Shown here piece by piece: positions 11,524-24,955 of a DNA stretch of 64,000 bases (its first letter is position 1; every line of letters starts with the position of its first letter). This DNA comes from Botrytis cinerea B05.10 (lineage: Eukaryota; Ascomycota; Leotiomycetes; Helotiales; Sclerotiniaceae), in assembly GCF_000143535.2 (NCBI RefSeq), contig NC_037322.1, forward strand, positions 248,001 through 312,000, written 5' to 3'. The notes beneath the pieces are model-generated. The model saw only the letters and a list, made by a program, of their open reading frames with translations, had not been told where the DNA came from and made no database searches. A program made the translations under genes and the position numbers.

Positions 11524-12012
11524 GCGTTTAAATTCCACACTTGTCAGAACATTGAACTATATCAATTAGCCAAGGAGGCAATATGCATTACTATTCTCAA
11601 TAGCCACCTGACTTAGCTAAGAAAGAAATGCAAAAGGAGCAACATGTGATGGCATATCACAGAAATAGCCGTTGGCGACAACAAAACTATCTTTGGTTGA
11701 ATCTGTATGGGTCATAGTTTAGATGAATCGGAGGCTTGAAGCTGTGATGAATTGATGGCTTCTAAAAGAACCGGTCAGTCAGGAATCAGGGGAGCTCGGG
11801 AGTAGTTAGGTACATTTAACCTTATTTGCTTACTCAGCTTGCACGTGAATTGCCTTGGTACACGTCCTGGTTGCTTTTCTGACTGACGAAACCTTATTAC
11901 TGCTGACATATCCATAAATCCGTAACGCCCTCTCCTGATCCCCCTTCGCCTCTTTCTCAGGGGAGTTTACCCAAATCTCTCTCTTATCTTTCTATTACAA
12001 CGAAAATTGGCC
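11524..12012. other. Intergenic region between the NmrA-like and Zn2Cys6 genes
   Basis: About 490 bp separate the two same-strand genes. It should contain the 3' UTR of the first and the promoter of the second. I see no distinct element beyond an AT-rich first half and a pyrimidine-rich stretch (11925-11995) just before the regulator's ATG. Confidence 0.5.
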
Positions 12013-14766
12013 ATGGATGAACCCCGGGAAGAACCCGAAGAGAGAAAGCGAGCCTTTACTTGCACATACTGCCGGCTTAAAAAGATCAAATGTGAGTCCG
12101 TAGGTTTGTAGATAGACAGAAAAGTTGACGCTATCATCAGGTGGTCGAACTCATCCATGTGGGAATTGTATAGTAAAAAGTTTCCCAGGCAGAATGGTTG
12201 AAATTGAACTCTCAAATAACCGTTTGCACAGGATCACGGGAAAGAATGTATCTTCCCATTTGTAAAACGAAGGGTTCGGTCGAAGCGCCACAGACCCAGG
12301 AAAGACTTGGAAGAAAAACTTGCGCGAATGGAATCTCTCATTGAGCTCTCTAACAGAGAAAGTCCTCCAAGCAGTGAACAGGATGCTACAAGTTTCGTTC
12401 ATGAAGAGCAGCAGTCTCAACTTCCAAATCCTGCAGAAGCCACCGGGTTGGAAAAATCTGGTGCTATCCCACATGATCCCGTGAGAAATGAGGATCAGAT
12501 TGATGATATGGAATTTGAGTTACCAGAGAGTAATCAAAATATCTGCTCTCCCACGACGCAAGAGACGGCACAGATGTTTGCGCCGACCTCCTCCATGGCA
12601 CAGCCACAAATTCTCGGTCATCACACATCACCCCAGACGGTTCAGAACTTTTCGCCTCATGTTGAACATGTCGAATGTGCCGATCTTTTAGGTTCTGAGG
12701 TAGGTGACCCACCTATAAATCGTGGCTTCCATCGCCAATCATCTGTGATATTAATGTATTGAGTAGGTTGGGTGGGAATATCATGGTATCTGCCTTTTAA
12801 CATTTTCCCACGTCTAGCCTAACCGTTCTATAGGGCCCACGTCATATTTGTCAATATGCTCGATCCCAGGAATTACGTGGGTCTCAGAAGCTTCGGGAGA
12901 GCCGAGTTTCTTCGAGACCGCCAAGACCCTTGTGCTCAATGTTGACTCGCGACTGAAGATGCGACGCAATCCTCGCCATGAAACCATTGATGAGCCTGAT
13001 AAAGACGTCGCATGGGAATGGTGCCAAGGTCTGATAAAATTTCCGTAACTCTCTCCTTATTCTAATCCATTTCATAGCATATTTTGATCATTCTTTCGAT
13101 GCTAGCCTTGGTCTGGTGTCTAAAGAACACTTTGAAGCGCGTCTTCGGCGTCACTTCGCTCAAAACGATGTAGTTGATGATGATCCAGCTTGGTATGCTC
13201 TGCGAAACACAGTTTACGCATCTGGCTGTAGACTCAGCTCATCTAATACGCCATACTCATATATGTCTGGCGAAATTCAGGGGCAGGCTTGGCGATACTT
13301 TGAAAAGGCCTTGGACGTCCACACTGAGCTTTTATACGGAAGCACGGGTCTTATGGCTGTGCAAGCATTAACAGCAATGGTTAGCTTTTTCTATGCCACA
13401 GGCAATTAATCTTTGATCTGATAAACTTTTCATTGACAGGGATTCTTTGCTGAAGGCCTTGGAAGCCCCTCTCTTGGGTACATGCTTACTTCATGTGCAA
13501 CGCGGTTGGCTCAGGCGAAAGGTCTCCACAGGCAACCTGCACAGTCTTGGAATCTACCACTAGCTGAACAACAGCATCGAATTGGGCTGTTTTGGACTCT
13601 CTATATCATCGAGAAGCATATATGTTATCGGTCAGGCCGACCATCTGTGAGTCTATCCTTGATGGGCTCGCGCTTTCAGAACTGAAGTTTTGCTAACTGG
13701 TGTAGATCATTGACGACGACGACATTAGTTGCCCCTTCCCAAACTCACAGCTTGCTAACAATACCTCACACATTGATCCTTTTATTTACATAGTACAGCA
13801 TGCTCAAATCTCTTCTCGAATCGCAAAGCAGCTTGCAAGTGGAAAGTCATTCCGTCAAACACACACCAAAACCCTGGAAGTAATCCAAGAGCTCAACAAA
13901 GAGCTCCAAGAATGGCGGGACACTCTTCCACAATTCTTACAACCAGATGCACCTACCAGGAGACATGGAAAGCGCCCAGACAATATCAATATGTACCATG
14001 TCATGTATCTTCGCTATGCTTACTATGGCAGCATCATGGCAATCCATTCAATTCTCACGCACCCCTGGAACAGCTCTCTATTTGGCTCTGGTCAATCGTT
14101 GGCGCTACGAAATCGCATTTCAATAAGTTCACATGCTGTTGTCAACGCAGCTAGGGCAATAATTCTAGATACCGACGCGATCCACGTCGATGCATCGACA
14201 CCTATATGGTATGTCTTTCGGTACAATCCACGTTCAGATGGCTATTGAACATATTCGAGACCCTCATATTAATACATATATAGTCTAGCACTTTACTTCC
14301 CTCTTGTCAGCGCTATCAACGTCTTTATCTATATCCTGAAATATCCTTCTCTCCCAACAGCATCGTCTGATGTGGCCCTGCTAGACATCTGCACCGGCCA
14401 CTTCAGCCGCCTAGAGTTAGCATCTCCAAACACCGCTTTGCCATTCGTCAGGGAAATTGCGAGACTAGCCCGCTCAACTGTCGAATCTATAAAGGACTCA
14501 GCAACATCTCCAAGTTCTTTACTAAGGACAAACATCTCGGCGCCTTCGGTTGCGCAGTCCTCGGTTCCACACGATTTAGGGAATAACTCTGTAAGTCTCA
14601 ATTTCCATACACATACACATGATTTCCACGCATGGCCAACTAGAAGCTAAGTAACATGCAAATACAGTCACCGGGCGAAGATATATTGGAGTTATTTTCC
14701 GATAATTGGGGTACAATGTCTTCATCTCTCAACGATGAAAATCTCGCCGCCTTCACTTTCGACTAA
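12013..14766 (+). CDS. Zn2Cys6 fungal-specific transcription factor
   Basis: Ten exons give 736 residues: 12013-12091, 12141-12172, 12232-12699, 12767-12785, 12834-13028, 13078-13379, 13440-13646, 13706-14208, 14284-14590 and 14668-14766. The sum is an exact multiple of three. The DNA-binding cluster is split by two introns and reads CTYCRLKKIKC, GRTHPCGNC, IDHGKEC, a perfect CX2CX6CX5CX2CX6C. A basic linker and coiled-coil start (DLEEKLARMESLIEL) follow. The middle homology region includes WEYHGPTSYLSICS, YFDHSFDASLGLVS and GLFWTLYIIEKHICYRSGRPS, typical of the fungal_trans domain. Exon 4 is only 19 nt. The fifth intron has a weak GTCTGA donor but is the only solution keeping frame. Targets are unknown. 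Confidence 0.88.
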
Positions 14767-16105
14767 CAGTAGACTACGCATAGCATCTGCGGTGCATAAA
14801 TTAAATCGTATCAGAAATGTTAATGATCATAATCAACCATATCGAGTAGATTACTAGTCTTGTTTAAAAAGTACTAGTAAAAATCGGCTCGCTTCTATCG
14901 TTTCCATCACATCACATCACCTTACTTGAACCTCAACCCCAACCTAAATCTAAACCCCAACCCCAAGCTCAAAGAAGAGGAAAGGGAGAAACCCCTACAA
15001 AATTCACAATCCACATCCAATAAATCCCAATCCCCAGTGCACATGGGGAAAAATCCAAAGAAGTAGAAATCAACAAGCAAATTTCCCAACCTCCCATCCA
15101 TGTCGAGCTTCAAGTTATTTCATAAAATATAGCATCCATCCATCCATCCATCCAGCTCGCTCGCTCTCTACACCCTATCAAAAAAAAAAAAAAGCAACTC
15201 GAATCTTCCCCTCTATGCGCAAGCAGTTATCTTTCTTCATCCTCACTCCTCACTCCTCACTATTATCCCTTATTGCTCTCTCTATCTCTAATCCCAGCTT
15301 GCGTATCTATTACGCAGTATCCAACAATCCGGATTACAGTTTAAAAAGACAAGGCTTCTGGATATTCAAAAGCAATTAGCAATCTGCAAATGGTTTAATG
15401 TTTCAATTAGATTCTATGTCTCAAATGATTTGAATGTTCTAATTAGTCTGAAGATTTGATAATCTTCATTGTTGGATTGCAGTCCGTACTATTGGACACC
15501 CTGGTCTATTATTAGTATATCTGGAATATATCTTGGTGCTAAGAAACGAGAATACAATACACCGGTGCCCAATGCATCTAATCACACACACAAAAGCATC
15601 TCACAAACAAAAGACTTGACACAAAAATTTGATATGTATTTTGGGTATTCGCATCACTCACTATACTACTGCTCTCTTCGCTCGCTCCCTCATGAAGCAA
15701 ATAACATTCCATACAAACAGATCTCCAGTCTCTCCTCTCTTCAGTGCTCCCTCTCAGTGCTAACTAACCATCAAAACACAATCCAGCCAACACCATCCAA
15801 ATGCAACGCAAGCAATGCTTTCCCTCACCACAGACCGTCTAAATACAAACCAATCCATTTTGTAAAATACCATATATGCACGCACTCCCATGACTTTTGT
15901 GATTTCCTTATTTCCCAACTTCAAATGTGTTTTTGAAGCCCATAAACCCATAAACTCCTCCCAAGGCCAAATTCAAATACATAGAACCAATGAACTCCAT
16001 GCGCGTTCAAGATTTTCTATATGAAATAGCCATGAACAAAACGCACCAGTAAATTTTGCGAGCGCTCGTGATCTATCATTCTCAAAGCTGTAAAACACCG
16101 AAAAC
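14767..16105. other. Intergenic region with short simple repeats
   Basis: Convergent 3' flanks of the Zn2Cys6 gene and the ITC1 gene. It contains CCAACCCC/CCTAAA-type C-rich repeats (14930-14970), a CCAT run (about 15132-15152) and an A run (15181-15193). A 155-codon plus-strand frame at 15469-15936 shows no domain and is rejected. Confidence 0.55.
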
Positions 16106-19100
16106 TTAACGCTTTCTCTGTCTCTTAGCCGCTTCGCTCCTAGTTTGTCTCTCTTCTTCAATTGCCGGTGGTAAAATAGGAGCCGCCTTCTTAGTTTGCT
16201 TACGATTTCGTGGTGGATCGGAATGCAAGTGACCTAATTCTTCAATTGCCGTATTGTTGTGCCAGGATAGGCATCGATGAGCTGTATGATCAACATGAGG
16301 TTGTTGTTTTCCACGAGTGGACATTCGCTTGTGACTAGAATCGATACTCTTTTCATCACTAGGGTTGAGATACTCCTTGCGCTTTTCCATGTGAGTGATG
16401 ATCTTGTCCTTGTAAAGTTGGAGTTCTTTTCGAAGTTTCAACTCGTTGTTTCCACGGGCGTCAAGCCAATTAAGCAGGCCTTCGACTGACTCAGGATCAT
16501 CATAGTATCCCCATTCACGAGAATTGAATACATGAGTATTTCCTTCCTCCATAACCTTTCTTTCCGGCACAGTCAGGTTGAATTTATATCGATACTCATC
16601 TTGCCACTCAGGTCGCATCTCAATATAACCTTCGCGCTCAAGATCATCCGGTCCTTGAATCCAGATACATCCGTTGGCATATCCAGCCTCAGCAGTAGAG
16701 CTGGTAGGAAGACCACTATATGGCATACCATTGCGCTCAAACCAATAATAGCGATTCCAGAATCGATCCTTGCCAAGTACACGAGTGCGAGGGCAATCAG
16801 CCTCTCGGAGGTCATTATCGAGAATGGCAATCTCTTCCTCGCAATGCTTGATCTCATCATGCAATTTTTGGATGTCTTTGAGAACTTTCGTGAGGGCCTT
16901 AGATTGTTTGGGGGCCTTAGGCTCAGCTTCTGCTTTTGCTTTCTTCTCCTGCTCGGCCTCACGCTTACGCTTTCGTTCTGCTGCTCGATCTAATCCGCGG
17001 CGTAATGATCGAGTTGGGGGAGCCTCTCCATCTGAGTCCATAATTTCATCACCATGAGAGTCCTGAACTTCATCCTCGGCGTCGACCATAGTCACATCTC
17101 CGTTGACGCTGGCTGAAGCTTCTTTCTCTGCAGGCTTCTCTGTAGCTGGCGCTGGACTTGGCTCGGGTGGTGGTTCGAGTGCTTTGCGCGTTTCATTGAG
17201 CTTTTTGAGAGCATCATGACTAATACAGTTAGTAAATTCCCCCTAAAATTATATCGAATTACTTACGCATCCTTCTTATCACGCTGGTACTTTATTTTTT
17301 CCTTTCGGAGCTCCGTCATGTGTTCACTACTCTCTTCCATGTAACCACGAATTGCTTTAGTCTCCATCGTAAGCATGCAAATAATTTGCAGTGCCTTGAT
17401 ACGAAGGTTAACGTCAAGTTTAGCGTACTGTAGGCGAGCGGTTTCCTGCGTTGGCTCCGAATCGAGGGGGGCGAGTTCAACAAGGAGTGATTCACAGGCG
17501 GCAAAGTATCTCTCGTATTTCGAAAGTTGATACAAAAGGCCGACCATAATAGCTTCCCAGCCACCATTCTTGAAATCACGTTTTCTTAGCTTCTGGGCCC
17601 ACTCAAGACTATCTTCCATCTCGGCTGCGCGATGAGTGTTGACTGGTCCAGCGGGCTCTTCGGGAGGTTGTTCGGCGGCTTTTTGTAAAGCTTCTGCCTC
17701 GGCTTTTGCGAGACTACTTCTGGTAGCGCGCCCTTTGGGTTTTGGCTCTGGCTCTGGTGTAGGTGATGGTGCAACGCTAGCCTCGTCATCGGACTCTTCT
17801 TCGTCATCTGACTCCTCTATTTCTCGTAACCGAATTTGCATCTCTCCATCATCGGCTTCAGAATTAACCAAGATTTTCAAAACAGCGCAATGAATTTCGA
17901 CGAACAGTTCGCAGTCTACATCTTCAGATGTAAATTGTAAGGCTTCGACAAAGTCATCAAAAGTGAATGAGTCCAACTTGAAGATTTGACAGTAAACATT
18001 CAAAGTGTCCCAGGTCTCCAGTAACTGTCCAATCGATGACATGTGAATGCCATTACCCTCGGCCTTTGGTTTTCCCACCATCATTGGATTATCTTGCGAA
18101 AAGTATTTGATATCGGGTCGTTTCGGTCCATCAACTCGGGGAGGAACTTCCAAATCCTCAATTGGGTATTTGATAGGAGGCGGTGGAGGAGGAGCCGGAG
18201 GAAGCGATGCAAGAGGCGCAAGCGCAAAGCTAGAATTGTGAAAATTCTGGAAGTGGGGTCCCGCTTGTTGTGATTGTCCATTGACTTGAAAGGTGTGAGA
18301 CATGAAGGGAGGAGTTTGAGGATGAGGATTGAATGGAATTTGAGGAGGGGGATTGTAATTGGGGTGGGGTTGAGGAGGATGAGGAGGGTGAGAATTGTAT
18401 GGAATTTGTGGTGGATTGTAGTTGGGGTGGGGTTGGGGGTAGAAATGATGGGGAGGGAAATGTGCAGGGATGAAATTTAAAGGAGCTTGCTCTAAAAATG
18501 GCTGCTGCTTACCCTTTGCTAGTTGGGATTGTTGCTGCTTGCTTTTATGGCTTTTGGGTGCTGGCTTCAACTCCGGGAGTCTAGCTTGTGGTCCATTTCC
18601 TCCATGAAAGCTACCAATCATATTATCAAAATCAGTCCCTCCCGATTTTTTCTGAGATTGATTTTGTTTTCTTTCTGCAGCTTTACTCTCATATCGAAGA
18701 TGTGGAGGAATCCTGGTATCGATATTGTAAATGGCGGCCACGTCGTGCTTCACCAGCCAAGGCGCGCCGGTCCATGCCTCTCTTGTAACGGTTTTCTTAA
18801 TAAAAGATCGCAGAACTTGCTTTGTGAATATCTTGCGATCACGAGTAATATGCTGGTCATCCACCACTGCCTCTTCATTTGGTCGGCCATCCAGACTAAC
18901 GAAATATCTCGAGAAAGGTGCGCTTAGTGAGCCATCTGGCAGAACTTTGCTTCCGAAGTGCGTTTTTTCTCTTACGGTACCAGTAAGTCGATCGCCCGTA
19001 ATCACATGAACTGTAACAACCTCGCCGGGGAAATAATCGGATCTGAACTCTTCGAAAATAATGTCCACCAAGGTATCGATTCGGGAAATAGTTGAGAATT

Positions 19101-19681
19101 GTACACGTCTTAGAACTGGTTGCTTCAATGGATTCGGGAATGCCTCTTCGACTTCTTGTGCGCCTGCCAACTATATAATATGTTAGCTTTCCCCCTTCAA
19201 TGGCGCAATGCGATTCTTAGAATTCCCCTACCTCACTCTTGAGTGCGTCGAAGAATGTTAACTGAGAATGACCTGAAATCTGGCAAATGAATTTATGCTA
19301 GAAGTTATTAGTAAGTATTGCTAGCTAGCTACTATTGGAGAAGTTTCAAACCTGTCTATAGAAATCCATTCTGTTGTTGTTGTTAGCGCGGGTCCTCGGA
19401 AGGTTCTAAGTGAGGGGCAAAAATGTGAAACTTACCGGCTTAAGTATTGTTCATACTCTAAGAAATACTCTCCAGTAGCAGGAATTACCCAGACCTATGA
19501 CTGTCATTAGCCATCCGGGCATGGTAGTAAATGTTTGGGTAAAATTAAGTTTGTACCTCTGTGTCTTCATTTTCGACATGTGGCTTGGGTGCATATTGCA
19601 CTGGTTTCCTCTTGAAGAGAACCTAAGAAAATTTAGTCATGTGTATAACCTTTGGAGGGATGGAAATGTGAATCTTACCAT
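16106..19681 (-). CDS. itc1: ISWI-complex accessory subunit, WAC/DDT/WHIM protein (ITC1 type)
   Basis: Seven exons on the minus strand give 1076 residues: 19681-19679, 19622-19557, 19494-19436, 19370-19352, 19297-19232, 19170-17267 and 17219-16106. The first coding exon is just the ATG. The N-terminal WAC domain reads VLFKRKPVQYAPKPHVE, VWVIPATGEYFLEYEQYLS and HKFICQISGHSQLTFFDALK. The middle holds a Pro/His/Asn-rich low-complexity linker. A DDT segment follows (SSIGQLLETWDTLNVYC and DDFVEALQF). The C-terminal third carries WHIM-type motifs (RDKKDAHDALKKLNE, LGKDRFWNRYYWFERNG) and a lysine-rich coiled coil. In yeast the homologue pairs with Isw2 to slide nucleosomes and repress genes. Every splice junction is in phase, which supports the unusual multi-microexon start. 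Confidence 0.9.
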
Positions 19682-21873
19682 TGTTATATGTACTTGTTGT
19701 CAAAGGGCCTTGACCAAGCAGAAAAGCCTGAGGGGGGAAAGAGAAAGAATGTTAGTTTCTGGTCTACCCCTCCATAGAGCAAGTGATATGCTTTGCGCCA
19801 AACTTATGTAAGAGTTGAAACTCCTAAAATTTTGGTGATGAATTGATCTAACGGTGACGTGGAGTGGAGTAGTGTAGGAAGGGTGATTGTGATCACACTT
19901 CCACAGTTTGGGTAGTATTTGTAGAAGTATATCAGTATCAACGGCTTAACTTACAGATATGGCTCAAGACGCGTCCAGGGGTCTCGGTACGTGATATAGA
20001 AATCCCCCAAACCTGTAGAATGGATGTGGTGGGTTGGTGGTTGATGAAATTTGTTGATTGTTACGCGTTGTAAGAGTTGACAAGAGGAGGAAGAAGAAGT
20101 GGATTGGGGAAAAGAAGAAGAACATAAGAAAAGGTCGGGAGGTTGTGCTTAGCGTGGGTGTATGACATGGATACGGACTAGTGAGGACGGAGACCAATTC
20201 GAGAACTCGCGACCCATAACCGTATTCGATTCTATTAATTGATATAAATTCTTCAAACACCATGAATTAAACAACTTTCCTGTGCTCAATGTGTAGCCAG
20301 CGACGAGATCTATCCTATGAATGTCTATTGGTCTGTTTATCTTTGGATTTGACCCAGTAACCGCAAATATATGATTTTGGGGGAAATATTTCCAACTAAT
20401 AGGCATTTCTCATGTAATGCTCCTCGAATTTCGACCTAGCTGCCAAGGACTCGGGAAGTGCTTAAAAGTGCTCGGATGACATTCTTCTTCATTGTTATTG
20501 ACTTTCTATGGGCTCTCGAAGGCTATATGCACTCGTCCGAGCCGTACCGGCGTATACCGTGTTGAGTAGTGGTTTGTTGATATCGTCCCAAGGGTTCTGT
20601 CTAGATTCAGGGGGGTGAAAAGAACGGCTGTATTGTGCCTTTGCATATTAAATCGATTGACGCTGGGCCACGGTTACTCTGAATGAAGTTGTCGTTGCCG
20701 ACATTTCTTCAAAAAATTGATCATGACTGACCATTCTACATAAAAGTCTCACAACACACAAAAGTTTTGCCAGAAGAAAATCCGGGCGGATGCCATCGTT
20801 GGCATTTGACTAAAGGGGTTTAGCGCATCCGCTAAGCCAGGCCACGCTTTTGGAACAACCCAACCTCAACTCCCGAGCTTTGTCCTTCGAATACCCTACC
20901 AAATCCCTAAGGACACCAGATTTGCTTGATTCTTATGATTTCCCCAAGAAAGGACCGCATCAATTGGAATTCACGATAATTTCTTATGAAAACACGATTA
21001 TCGCATATTACATATAAATAGGGGGGCTGATATCCCTGCAAATTGTGGTTCTGAACGTTGACATTGATGTTATCTCTTCTTGGAAAGACCACACTTCTGC
21101 TAATTGAATATATCACATCTCGAATTGAAAATGGCTATATCCCATCCGATTCCAAACACTTTAACATTTATTTCTAATTCTTTCTAATCTTTGCTACTCC
21201 CTCAATCTTGCCATGAGAGCGTTCTGTGGAGGACCATATATTAAGATAGTCCCAATTAAGAGAGAGCATCATCAAACACCTAGATTGTTATTGCCCCTCT
21301 CACACTTCCAGTCTGAGATACTTACAAGATTACTGAACACTTGACTTCAAAATTCCTCCTCTTTCTCCCGCCCATTCACCCCAGCTCATTCACCCCCGCC
21401 CAGGCTAATTCACTTGCAAATTGCTGTTCTAAAACTTAATTTTGATCCTACATTACCTGCGCCTACCAATATCTAAAACGATCTAAATCTTCAATCCCAC
21501 ACATCCCCAACATAGCTATGATAGCTCACTCCTTCCCAGCCCCAACACCAAGTGCTTTTCCTCTCGTCCCCAAACTTCTCCTACCTTCAATCTTCCTCCC
21601 ACCTAAACAATCGTTCTCGCTATCCTAATCTATCTTCAACAAGACTCATAAGTATAACCATCTTCAGTCTTTCGCCTTCCATCTTCTAGCTCGACTTCAT
21701 ACTTTTCTAATGCAAACATTCGCATAAAACGGAACTTTTGTTTAAATTTCGCTTAGGTACTTGTGCAAAATCATCAACTTAAAGCATCTTCACAAATGTC
21801 ATTCTAGACCCGTGTTGCACTATCAATAAAGTCCAAAACTCCTCAGAAACAAAATGGGTATCATTGACTAATC
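19682..21873. other. Intergenic region
   Basis: This is the promoter side of ITC1 followed by the 3' flank of ALG8. It contains a purine-rich tract around 20070-20135 and pyrimidine-rich DNA at 21340-21680. I recognise no gene, tRNA or repeat family in it. Confidence 0.5.
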
Positions 21874-23603
21874 TTAACTTTCAAAATACACAATCAAAAA
21901 TCCAATCCAGCTTCCCACAACTCCAATAGCCGAGTATGAGCTCGTGAACATCAACGGCAAAAACTCCAGTTTGTTACCAAAGATGATTCGATGTAGCAGC
22001 GAACAATATAGTATCAAAGGTATGCTAACCGCAATGTAGAGTGTGCTAAATCTATCTAGCAAGAAGATTCTAGATTTTGACGCTGGCGCTAAGCGGTCAA
22101 ATGCAAGGAGGAACAAGATAAGCCAGAAAATCGTGTACACAATTTTGGTAGGAAATTCCGCAGCTGTAAAAAGCAAAGGAAACAAGGAAACATGACCAGC
22201 CACAGCCAATGGTCGAAATGCTCCAAGGAATCGACGATCCTTTAAGGCGATGAGGCTGAAAGGTATAATGACCAGGAGAATTGCTTTTTCGTGGACGTGC
22301 CAGCTGAAAAGAAATGAAGAGTAAGCGCAGAGGGTTACACCCCCGATGAAATTATCCCACGTAGGGCTTTTGTAAAGCTTGAACAGCGGAATGAAATCGA
22401 AAATGGCTGTCAAAGCGAAAGTCATGCCTTTGGTGACTTCAGGTAATACGGCGAAGGAAGTGTTCCCAACGAGACCGCGGGTCACACTATTGACAGCCGT
22501 TTGATCAACAGCGAGGCCGAGTTTGGGGGCAACTGTACTCGCGTTAGTAACTAAACTGAGAGTATCGAGACACGAATTTCGACAAGCTTGAGGTCACATT
22601 TAGGTGAAGAAAGACTTACTGGAAATTAACACTCGATCCGTGAAAGAGTACATAGCCCAGATATTTGGAGCCCAATAAGCATGACATAGACCTCTTCCAA
22701 ATGGAAAGAGTCTGCTAATGATTTGAGGCATTTGACCAAAATATAAAAACGGCCCAAATGCAGCTCCAAACACTGCTACAATGCCAACGGCCAATTTGAT
22801 AGCATTTCCAAATTTTATATCGAACGGACGCTTAGGTCCAAACTTAGGCCCAAGGCAGTATCCGGATAACAAGAACACGAAATATGCTGGCGCAAGATAG
22901 AGGTAAATGTGTTTGAGACAAAGCAATATTGCGAAGAGTATACCACTTGCTAGCTTGGTCCCCTCATTTCTAGCCATGACTAATGATAATATGAGGAGAC
23001 CATACATAAAACCATTATACTGGAAGTGGATATGATCGATTATGAGTAAACCTGGCGATAGTAGAATTGAAAGAGCCGCTGCTTGTGAAGGGCGTTTTAA
23101 ATTGGAGGGTGCCGTTTTCACGAAGCTTGAGGATGTCAATATTGAAATAAGTAGAGGATCAACATCACTTACAGGTGAAGCGCATATACCAAAACTAATT
23201 CTGTTGCAATAACACTGGCGCGTTGAAAGTAAATGGTTTGCCAGCTCTCATATTCCAGATTCTTCACCACCAACATCAACGGGTCAATCCATTCTGCAAA
23301 TTTTGATAGGAACAATTCGAAATATGCGAAGAACGGTGGGTAATCGAGCGTCCATTCTGAAGTCTTTTCGATATACCATTCGTTCAATGGCAAGCTGTTC
23401 GTAATCGCGAGCCAGTTTCTATGAACTTCAAAGTCTGTCGACTTGCTACGATATCAATCAGCACCCTGGTTCAATTGAAGACTGGACGAAAGCCCGTTTG
23501 TGGAGGGAAGGGTAGAGAGAACTGACTATGCGGGAAACAGCAATATCTTGAAAGCCGTAGCTACGACAGCACATTGCGCAATTGAAGGATATAATTCTGC
23601 CAT
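21874..23603 (-). CDS. alg8: Dolichyl-P-Glc alpha-1,3-glucosyltransferase ALG8
   Basis: Exons 23603-23527, 23445-23173, 23125-22620 and 22532-21874 give 504 residues. The product is a multi-pass ER enzyme that adds the second glucose to the lipid-linked N-glycan precursor. Diagnostic motifs are [34 protein letters not shown] (acidic lumenal loop of the ALG6/ALG8 family), [39 protein letters not shown] and [10 protein letters not shown]. The last groups and the length of about 500 point to ALG8 rather than ALG6. Around ten hydrophobic segments are visible. It is divergent from an EMP47-like lectin gene 1.35 kb away, so two ER glycoprotein functions neighbour each other. Confidence 0.92.
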
Positions 23604-24955
23604 CTAGTCATAGCCCATATGAAGGCAAGATTGTGTGAAATTGCTTTTGTACGAAAGGGATCTCGACTCCAATGGATAAAATGGAATTGTGGTCTCAAAA
23701 TAAATAAACATGAAGTAACATCTTAGTTCCACCACATGACGGAATTTCTAAATGCCGACATTCACGCTTGCTTGTAGATGGATGCTAGCTACCTCGAGGC
23801 TACCGACCGTGTAGATGCGCGCTCTTCAATATTCGATATTAATTTGAAACCGCGAGATTTTTGATTTGGATTTGGATAGATACATTCTCAAGCTGTTGGT
23901 GCATCCAAGAGTGATGTCTTTTCTATATCTTGTGCTCTATATTGGTGTTGTAATTCGACCTCCAGATATCCCTCTTTTCCATGGATGGTTTTGATAGAGT
24001 GTCTCGTGTGTACCGCTTTTCCTGTCTATGGAGAAAATCCCGAAATCCCAAAGCTCTTCCCTGTTACATTTTGACACCAAAAAAACACATTCGAAACAGC
24101 CCACCAGCAAGGATAATAGAACGATCAGAAACATCCAAAGGACGCCAGAAACAATCCCAGAAAGCTTCCATCCATCCATCCATCCATCCATAGAAGTTTC
24201 TCCCAACACTCCGCCCGCACGCCATTGGGAACTCCCCGTCGCAGCATGGATCCAGCGTTTGTGCCATCAGAGATAGCCGTCCGACACATCGTCCATCATA
24301 AATTCACCATAGAAATTGGCCCTTCAGTCCAATCGTTAGGGAAACCCATTCGAAATCTGATGCTGACCTTGGTGGGAATTTATTGTGTAGCCAATATAGT
24401 GCAAAGTACACTGCAATCTGTTTTCAGCTTGAGCCGAAGCCGAAACGAAGAGGATTGAGTTGTGTGTGTCTTCTTACCTCCCCAGCTGTCCTTTCTACGT
24501 GGTATCCCGCATCGAACATTGGTTACTTCAGAGTTCAGAGTTCAAAATTCAATATCCAGTATCCAGTATCCAGTATCCAGTGTCCAGTGTCCAGTATCCA
24601 ATATAACTATCCAAAATTCAAAAGCTCAAACCGCAAAATCCCCCCCGCCGAGCACAACAAGCAGTAAGAAAGTGGCCTGGGGGTACGGAACGGAATACGA
24701 GCGAGCACCATTGATCAATTAATCCTGCCAAGTGTCTACATCGATATTAAACACAGATATTCGGAATAAAACCCTTTTACCCATTCATCCTCATTCATTC
24801 ATTGTCTGTCCTCTTCATGAACATCTGAATCTTCCTCCTGGAATTGAGGAAATTGTCTTCAAGAACGCTGGCAGTTCTGATTCTTACTTTGTGTCCTTAC
24901 AAGAGAATAACTTCTTCAGGATTAACGTCAAGGAAAGTTCTCGAGTATAAACACA
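23604..24955. other. Intergenic region between the divergent ALG8 and EMP47-like genes
   Basis: It contains both promoters, a CCAT run at about 24167-24190, and a heptamer tandem repeat. Small open frames on both strands are not supported by domains or splice structure. Confidence 0.55.
24546..24602. repeat. Heptamer tandem repeat (CCAGTAT)n
   Basis: About eight consecutive copies of a 7-bp unit, CCAGTAT with CCAGTGT variants. It is preceded by related cagagtt and aaattca words, which looks like stepwise expansion of a short motif. It lies about 360 bp upstream of the lectin start codon. Confidence 0.8.

Noticed and set aside
12700..12762. Reading the Zn2Cys6 exon through to a stop at 12762
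   Set aside because: That would truncate the protein; a GTAGGT donor at 12700 and downstream exons restore the full regulator domain.
15469..15936. 155-codon plus-strand frame
   Set aside because: AT-rich convergent 3' region, low-complexity composition, no domain.
24546..24602. Possible CRISPR-like array
   Set aside because: Units are 7-bp head-to-tail repeats without spacers, in a eukaryotic genome.
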